From positions 1 to 18,429 of the forward strand of contig DASTYE010000079.1 in NCBI GenBank assembly GCA_035765135.1: DNA of 18,429 nucleotides. Direction: 5' to 3'. The stretch's first letter is position 1. Every line of letters starts with the position of its first letter. Shown piece after piece: positions 13,508 through 18,429 of the stretch. The stretch is from JAICNG01 sp035765135. Its GTDB lineage: Bacteria; Gemmatimonadota; Gemmatimonadetes; Gemmatimonadales; Gemmatimonadaceae. Under the pieces are notes generated by a model. It was not told the origin of the DNA. It saw only the letters and a list, made by a program, of their open reading frames with translations, and did no database searches. A program made the position numbers and the translations under genes.

Positions 13508-16500
13508 TTGCAGCGCGGTGTGCAGGAGAAGGCGGGTGTCTATCCGCTGTCGCCGATGCAGCAGGGCATGCTGTATCATCACCTCTCCGCGTCGGAATCC
13601 GACGCCGACATGGTGCAGGTCATCGGCGAGCTGCGCGAGGAACTCGATGTCGAGCGGTTCGAACGAGCCTGGCGTGCGGTGGCCGCCCGCCACCAGGCGT
13701 TCCGCACGAGATTCCACTGGGAAGGTCTGGAAACGCCGACGCAGGAAGTACTTCCCGAGGCGACGCTGCAGCCCCAGCTCCTGGACTGGCGCGACCGGCC
13801 CGGTCACGAGCGTCCCCTAACCCTTGACAAGTTCCTCGAAAGCGATCGGCGGCTCGGCTTCGACCTAACGACCGCCCCGGCGATGCGTCTCACGCTTGCC
13901 CGATGGAGCGATGCGGAGTGGCGAGTGATTTGGTCGTGGCCGCACATCCTTCTCGACGGGCGATCGATTCCGCTCATCCTCGGCGAAGTGTTCGACTTGT
14001 ACGATGGTCGTGCGACGCTGGAGGAGTTGGCCCCGCCGCCGCAATACTCGGAGTTCCTCGAGTGGTTACCGCGCAGAGACCGTAGCGGGGACGAGCGCTA
14101 CTGGCGAACGCTCCTCGAGGGGCTCACCGGACCCACACCGCTCCCAGGGGACGCGGTGTCCGCGTCCGATCGGGGCACCGGCAGGGGAGCAAAGGTCGCC
14201 CGCCTCACGCGAGACGAGACGGCTGCCATCGCGGAGCTCGCCACGTCGGTGGGCGTTACCGAGAACGCGGTGATCCAGGGAGCCTGGGCAGTGCTCCTCT
14301 CGCGTTATGCGGGAACGGATGACGTGGTGTTCGGAGCGGCCCGCGCATCGCGACACGGCACGATCCCGAACGCGGACCACGCAGCCGGACTGTTCATCAC
14401 GACTGTTCCGGTGCGGGCACGGTACAACCCCGATGCCTCCGTCGGCGAATGGCTCCGCGAGCTGCGCCAGGGCCAGATCGAGGTGAGGCCCTATGAGTAC
14501 ACGGCGATCAGCGACATCCAGCGGTGGAGCGGCTTCGCGGTAGGTCAGCCGGTCTTCGACAGCGCCGTGATCTTCGAGCGCACCTCACTCGGCGACACGA
14601 TGCGCAACGAGCGGCCGGAATGGACGAATCGGCGGTTCTGGCTCACGGAACCGACGCCGGTTCCGCTGACGATTTACGGATTCGGCGGGGAGCAGCTGGA
14701 CGTCAAGCTGCTCTACGACCGGGATCGGCTCGCCGACAACGTGGCCGACCGTGTGCTAAGCCACCTGGTCACGCTTCTCCGGGAGATTCCAAGGGACCCG
14801 GAAAGACCGCTCCGCGAAGTGTCGATGCTGAGTGCGGCCGAGCGAAGGCGACAGCTCGTCGAGTGGAACGAGACGGATGCAGGGCTGCAGCCGGGACGCA
14901 CGGTCCACGGACTCGTGGAGTCCCAGGTCGAGCGCACCCCCGATCGTGAGGCGGTCACTGACGGGGCCACCACCCTATGCTATCGCGATCTGGATGCGCG
15001 CTCGAATCGCCTTGCGCACCGACTGCTGGCTCTGGGTGTCATGGCCGACGGGCGCGTCGGGGTCTGCGCCGATCGCTCCGCCGACCTGATAGTCGCCGTC
15101 CTCGGCGTTTTGAAGGCGGGCGGCGCATACGTGCCGCTGGACCCGGACTACCCAGCGGAGCGTCTCGAGTACATGGCGCGGGATGCAGGGCTCGTAGCGC
15201 TGGTGACCGCCGATGATGCAGCCGCGCGTATTCGACACGGCGGCGTGCCGACCGTCGATCTGACGCGTGACGCGGACGCGTTGATGCGGGAATCGGCCGA
15301 GCGTCCGACAGTCGAGGTACGGGACGATCAGCTGGCCTATGTGATCTACACCTCGGGGTCCACCGGGCGTCCAAAGGGTGTGATGGTGGAGCACCGGAAC
15401 GTCGTGAGCTTCTTCGCGGCGATGGATGCGCGAATCCCGTATCGCGACGACGGCGCGTGGCTCGCGGTGACGAGCCTGGCCTTCGACATCTCGGTGCTCG
15501 AGCTCGTGTGGCCGCTGACGCGTGGCCTGAAGGTGGTGGTCGGGTCGCCGGTATCGAGCGCGGTCATGCATCGCCGGGCTGCGACCGGCCCGCAATTCAG
15601 CCTGTTCTACTTCGCGAGCGCCGCCGACGGCGCACAGGACGACAAATATCGCCTGCTCATCGAGGGCGCTCGCTTCGCCGATGAGCACGGGTTCCACGCA
15701 GTGTGGACGCCGGAACGGCACTTTCATGCCTTCGGCGGACTGTATCCCAATCCCGCGGTGACCTCGGCCGCGCTGGCGACGATCACGCAGCGGGTGCGTA
15801 TTCGCGCTGGCAGCGTCGTCCTCCCGCTGCACCACCCGATTCGGGTGGCCGAAGAGTGGGCGCTGGTGGACAACCTGTCGAACGGTCGCGTGGACATCTC
15901 GTTCGCGGCGGGCTGGCAGCCTAACGATTTCGCCCTCGCTCCCGAGCGGTATGCGGATCGCAAGCGGGTGATGCTGGAGGGAATCGAGGTGGTTCGCCGC
16001 CTCTGGCGAGGTGAGGCGGTTTCGTTCCCCGGGCCTAACGGCACTCCGGTCGAGGTGCGGACGCTCCCACGCCCGATTCAGGCAGAGCTGCCCGTGTGGG
16101 TGACCACCGCGGGGAGCGCCGAGACGTACCGGGCCGCCGGCGAAGCGGGCGCGAACATCCTCACCCACCTGCTCGGCCAAAGTGTCGAGGACCTCGCCGC
16201 GATGATTCAGGTCTATCGCGAGGCGCGGCGCAGCGCCGGTCACCAGGGGCCGGGACAGGTGACGCTCATGCTGCACGCGTTCGTCGGGGATGATCACGAC
16301 GCGGTGCGTGAAACGGTCCGCGGCCCGATGAAAAGCTACCTCAAGAGCTCGGTGAGTCTCATCAAGGGCTTTGCCGGTGCGTGGATCGCGCGGCGCGGGA
16401 CGAGCCCCACAGCCACCGGAGACGAGTTCGACACGCTGTCGCCGGAGGACATGGAGTCGCTCCTGGACTTCGCGTTCGAGCGGTACTTCGAGACGAGCGG

Positions 16501-17854
16501 CCTCTTCGGCTCGCCCGCCCGCTGCGTGGAGCTCGCGCAGCGCCTTCGCGAAGCCGGCGTCGATGAGATCGCGTGCCTCATCGACTTCGGTGTGCCCGCC
16601 GACGAGGTGCTCGCGCATCTCGAGGACCTGGATGCGGTGCGCCGGACGGTGACGCGAAGCACGCAAGCCGCGGCGCTTCCCGCGCTCTCGACCCTCATGC
16701 GCGACCACGACGTCACGCACATGCAGTGCACGCCGTCGCTCGCGCGGATGCTGCTCGCGGACGAGGAAACGCGCACGGGGCTGCGGCAGCTCGACGTGCT
16801 GTTGATCGGCGGGGAGCCGTTCCCGGGCGCGTTGGCCACCGAGCTGCGGAGGCACACCGACGGGTTGGTGCTCAACATGTACGGCCCCACCGAGACGACG
16901 ATCTGGTCATCCACGCACGAGGTGGAAGGCGACGATCGGGGTACGGTGCCGATCGGACGGCCCATTCGGAACACGAAGCTCTACGTGCTGGATCGGCACG
17001 GCGAGCCGGTCGCGGTGGGCGTCCCCGGAGAGCTCTACATCGGTGGCGCTGGAGTCGTTCGAGGCTATCTCGGGCGTCCTGACCTGACGACGGAGCGTTT
17101 CGTCGAAGACCATTTTTCGGGACAGGGGCGCCTCTATCGCACCGGCGACGTCGTGCGGTGGCGTGACGATGGCGTCATCGAGTTCCTCGGGCGTGCCGAC
17201 AACCAGGTGAAGATTCGCGGGCATCGGATCGAGCTCGGAGAAATCGAAGCCGTCCTCTCCACGCATCCGGACGTCGGCGACGTGGTCGTGAACCCGTGGC
17301 AGCGCGGGGACGGCGACCCGGTGCTCGTCGCCTACGTGGTTCCGGCGGACTCGCGACGTCCAGCCGAGGCTGACCTTCGCGCGCACGCGGAAGCGCAGCT
17401 GCCGGGCGCGATGGTCCCGTCTTACGTCGTGACGCTGGACCGGCTGCCATTGACGCCTAACGGCAAGATCGACCGCAAGGCACTGCCGCCGGTGGGGGCG
17501 GTGGCGAGTGCCGCGCGGCACGATGACGTGAGCGACGCGCCCGCCACCGCGATCGAGGAGCTCGTCGCCGATATCTGGCGCACGGTTCTCGGCGTCGAGC
17601 GCATTGGACCGCGCGATCGCTTCTTCACACTCGGTGGGAACTCGCTGACGACCATTCAGGTCGCCATGCGTATCCGAGAGCTCCTCGGGATCGATGTGCC
17701 GCTGCGCGTGATCTTCGAGACGCCGACGGTGGCCGACCTGGCCGCCTATCTCGAGAGTCGCCTGCTGCAAAACGCCGACACCGAAGTCCTGGAAAGCCTG
17801 CTCGCCGAGCTGGAGCATCAGCCAGCCGAAGCCCATCGCGGTGCTCCCGCATGA
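13508..17854 (+). CDS. NRPS module C-A(luciferase-like monooxygenase insert)-PCP, predicted glycine-specific
   Basis: 1448 aa from the TTG at 13508; the open frame reaches 13301 but overlaps the GT2 gene out of frame. Condensation domain (about 12-440): YPLSPMQQGMLYHHL, RHQAFRTRF, PHILLDG (active His146; the usual first His is Pro145), GLFITTVPVRA. Adenylation, first part (about 465-690): LKAGGAYVPLDPDYP, YTSGSTGRPKG (614-624), A4 FDISVLEL (659-666). Insert (about 696-1046): a complete FMN-type luciferase-like monooxygenase of the MupA/Atu3671 kind (FSLFYFAS, WTPERHFHAFGG, VDNLSNGRVDISFAAGW, FERYFETSGLFG). Adenylation resumes with THMQCTPS, A5 NMYGPTETT (1123-1131), RTGDVVRW, A8 VKIRGHRIELGE and A10 NGKIDRKAL (Lys1320). 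The carrier domain has LGGNSL, with phosphopantetheine Ser1379. The specificity residues D660 I661 L664 Q1073 L1099 G1101 M1124 I1132 W1133 K1320 match the glycine code. There is no thioesterase. Confidence 0.93.
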   Translation: MQRGVQEKAGVYPLSPMQQGMLYHHLSASESDADMVQVIGELREELDVERFERAWRAVAARHQAFRTRFHWEGLETPTQEVLPEATLQPQLLDWRDRPGHERPLTLDKFLESDRRLGFDLTTAPAMRLTLARWSDAEWRVIWSWPHILLDGRSIPLILGEVFDLYDGRATLEELAPPPQYSEFLEWLPRRDRSGDERYWRTLLEGLTGPTPLPGDAVSASDRGTGRGAKVARLTRDETAAIAELATSVGVTENAVIQGAWAVLLSRYAGTDDVVFGAARASRHGTIPNADHAAGLFITTVPVRARYNPDASVGEWLRELRQGQIEVRPYEYTAISDIQRWSGFAVGQPVFDSAVIFERTSLGDTMRNERPEWTNRRFWLTEPTPVPLTIYGFGGEQLDVKLLYDRDRLADNVADRVLSHLVTLLREIPRDPERPLREVSMLSAAERRRQLVEWNETDAGLQPGRTVHGLVESQVERTPDREAVTDGATTLCYRDLDARSNRLAHRLLALGVMADGRVGVCADRSADLIVAVLGVLKAGGAYVPLDPDYPAERLEYMARDAGLVALVTADDAAARIRHGGVPTVDLTRDADALMRESAERPTVEVRDDQLAYVIYTSGSTGRPKGVMVEHRNVVSFFAAMDARIPYRDDGAWLAVTSLAFDISVLELVWPLTRGLKVVVGSPVSSAVMHRRAATGPQFSLFYFASAADGAQDDKYRLLIEGARFADEHGFHAVWTPERHFHAFGGLYPNPAVTSAALATITQRVRIRAGSVVLPLHHPIRVAEEWALVDNLSNGRVDISFAAGWQPNDFALAPERYADRKRVMLEGIEVVRRLWRGEAVSFPGPNGTPVEVRTLPRPIQAELPVWVTTAGSAETYRAAGEAGANILTHLLGQSVEDLAAMIQVYREARRSAGHQGPGQVTLMLHAFVGDDHDAVRETVRGPMKSYLKSSVSLIKGFAGAWIARRGTSPTATGDEFDTLSPEDMESLLDFAFERYFETSGLFGSPARCVELAQRLREAGVDEIACLIDFGVPADEVLAHLEDLDAVRRTVTRSTQAAALPALSTLMRDHDVTHMQCTPSLARMLLADEETRTGLRQLDVLLIGGEPFPGALATELRRHTDGLVLNMYGPTETTIWSSTHEVEGDDRGTVPIGRPIRNTKLYVLDRHGEPVAVGVPGELYIGGAGVVRGYLGRPDLTTERFVEDHFSGQGRLYRTGDVVRWRDDGVIEFLGRADNQVKIRGHRIELGEIEAVLSTHPDVGDVVVNPWQRGDGDPVLVAYVVPADSRRPAEADLRAHAEAQLPGAMVPSYVVTLDRLPLTPNGKIDRKALPPVGAVASAARHDDVSDAPATAIEELVADIWRTVLGVERIGPRDRFFTLGGNSLTTIQVAMRIRELLGIDVPLRVIFETPTVADLAAYLESRLLQNADTEVLESLLAELEHQPAEAHRGAPA
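15593..16645 (+). other. Luciferase-like monooxygenase domain embedded in the adenylation domain
   Basis: This segment (residues about 696-1046 of the NRPS) is in frame. It interrupts the A domain between A4 (FDISVLEL, from 15482) and the strand leading to A5 (THMQCTPS, near 16720). Its sequence is a full-length alkanesulfonate-monooxygenase/luciferase-type TIM barrel: ERHFH, NPAVTSAALATITQRVRIRAG, LPLHHPIRVAEEWALVDNLS, LPRPIQAELPVWVTTAGS and NILTHLLGQS are hallmarks of the natural-product LLM family. It probably uses reduced FMN and oxygen to hydroxylate the amino acid or chain held on the adjacent carrier domain. Myxothiazol MtaG and melithiazol MelG are known, from memory, to carry a monooxygenase inside an A domain. 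Confidence 0.88.
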
Positions 17855-18429
17855 AACACCTCGGCGAGCGGCTGGCGGCGCTTTCCCCAGAGCAGAGGGC
17901 GCAACTGGCATTGCGCCTGGGGCGCAGTGCTGGCGCGATCACCGAGGCAGCCGTGCCCGCCATTCCGGTGCATTCCGAAACGCGGTTCGAGCCATTTCCG
18001 CTCACCGATCTCCAGCAGGCCTACTGGCTCGGGCGCACCGACGCGTTCGCGCTCGGCGGAATCGCATCGCGCGCATATCTCGAGCTCGAGGCACCGAATC
18101 TCGATCTGAATCGCCTGGAGCGCGCGTGGAATGCGTTGATCCGGCGCCACGACATGCTCCGCGCAGTCATTGGCGATGATGGCTCTCAGCGCGTGTTGCC
18201 GGACACACCCGAGTATCGCATCGCCGTCCATGACCTCCGCGACGCCACGGCGGCCGAACAGGTTGAGCGACTCAACGAGCGGTACGAGCACATGCTCCGC
18301 GATTTGCGGCCAGCGAGCGAATGGCCGCTGTTCGACATCCAGGCGTCGATCTTGTCCGGCGGGCTGGTACGTCTGCATGTCGTGCAGGATGTGCTCAACG
18401 TCGATGGCGGGAGCATGGCCACGCTGTTC
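17851..18429 (+). CDS. NRPS, N-terminal heterocyclization (Cy) domain, 3' end beyond window
   Basis: The ATG at 17851 overlaps the preceding NRPS stop as ATGA, so translation is coupled. The 193 codons present start with a short helix (LAALSPEQRAQLALRLGR) typical of NRPS subunit N-termini and possibly a docking element. They then enter a Cy domain: FPLTDLQQAYWLGR (motif Cy1), RRHDMLRAV (Cy2), YRIAVHDLRD, and the catalytic D-x4-D-x2-S as QDVLNVDGGSM, which replaces the HHxxxDG of ordinary C domains. Cy domains form the peptide bond and cyclise a following Cys, Ser or Thr into a thiazoline or oxazoline. The A domain that would name the residue is past the right edge. Cy identity is firm from three motifs. 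Confidence 0.92.
   Translation, partial: MKHLGERLAALSPEQRAQLALRLGRSAGAITEAAVPAIPVHSETRFEPFPLTDLQQAYWLGRTDAFALGGIASRAYLELEAPNLDLNRLERAWNALIRRHDMLRAVIGDDGSQRVLPDTPEYRIAVHDLRDATAAEQVERLNERYEHMLRDLRPASEWPLFDIQASILSGGLVRLHVVQDVLNVDGGSMATLF

Noticed and set aside
14975..16855. 626-codon open frame on the minus strand inside the NRPS gene
   Set aside because: It is antisense to strongly recognisable A-domain and monooxygenase sequence. Its translation shows no family motifs, and long antisense frames are normal in GC-rich genes.

Overview
This window is GC-rich (roughly two thirds G+C by eye) bacterial chromosome from a Gram-negative organism. Outer-membrane evidence is a large TonB-dependent receptor with an N-terminal carboxypeptidase-regulatory-like domain, a lipobox lipoprotein and several signal peptides. 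The gene types (Oar-like receptor, DUF4097 protein, secreted TPR plus S41 protease pair, rhomboid with a C-terminal helical tail domain) and a 9-bp GGTGTCGAG tandem repeat suggest a soil Gemmatimonadota member or a similar phylum. That placement is inference, not proof.

Layout. Positions 1-1039 hold the 3' part of a rhomboid protease gene whose frame runs on through a perfect 32-bp inverted repeat. Opposing it is a candidate 45-aa gene on the minus strand (968-1105) with its own intrinsic terminator. Positions 1306-4064 are a two-gene operon: an exported TPR protein and an exported S41 (C-terminal processing type) protease with a PDZ domain. A 24-bp perfect inverted repeat separates it from a convergent TonB-dependent receptor (4150-7311, minus). 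Divergent from the receptor is a DUF4097-type beta-solenoid protein (7630-8412, plus). A 36-bp perfect palindrome then precedes a Cu/Zn-SOD-like lipoprotein (8500-8991, minus). A 9-bp tandem array lies between the lipoprotein and a divergent ArsR-type regulator (9161-9499, plus). A minus-strand pair follows: a GT4-type glycosyltransferase (9514-10767) and a YihY/BrkB-type membrane protein (10764-11657).

From 11817 to the right edge everything is on the plus strand and looks like the start of a biosynthetic locus. It opens with a large membrane-anchored glycosyltransferase carrying two GT2-like halves. Next is a 1448-aa NRPS module (C-A-PCP) whose adenylation domain is split between motifs A4 and A5 by a complete luciferase-like monooxygenase. 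Last is a second NRPS gene, overlapping by ATGA and opening with a heterocyclization (Cy) domain cut by the window edge. The ten specificity residues of the split A domain read D-I-L-Q-L-G-M-I-W-K, the glycine pattern. The module is therefore predicted to load glycine, oxidise it in cis on the carrier domain, and pass it to a Cy domain. This is the most interesting system in the window. Its chemistry is inferred from domain content only.

Three of the four convergent junctions carry long, perfect inverted repeats, which probably act as transcription terminators. Two of them share the core GAACGAGGA.
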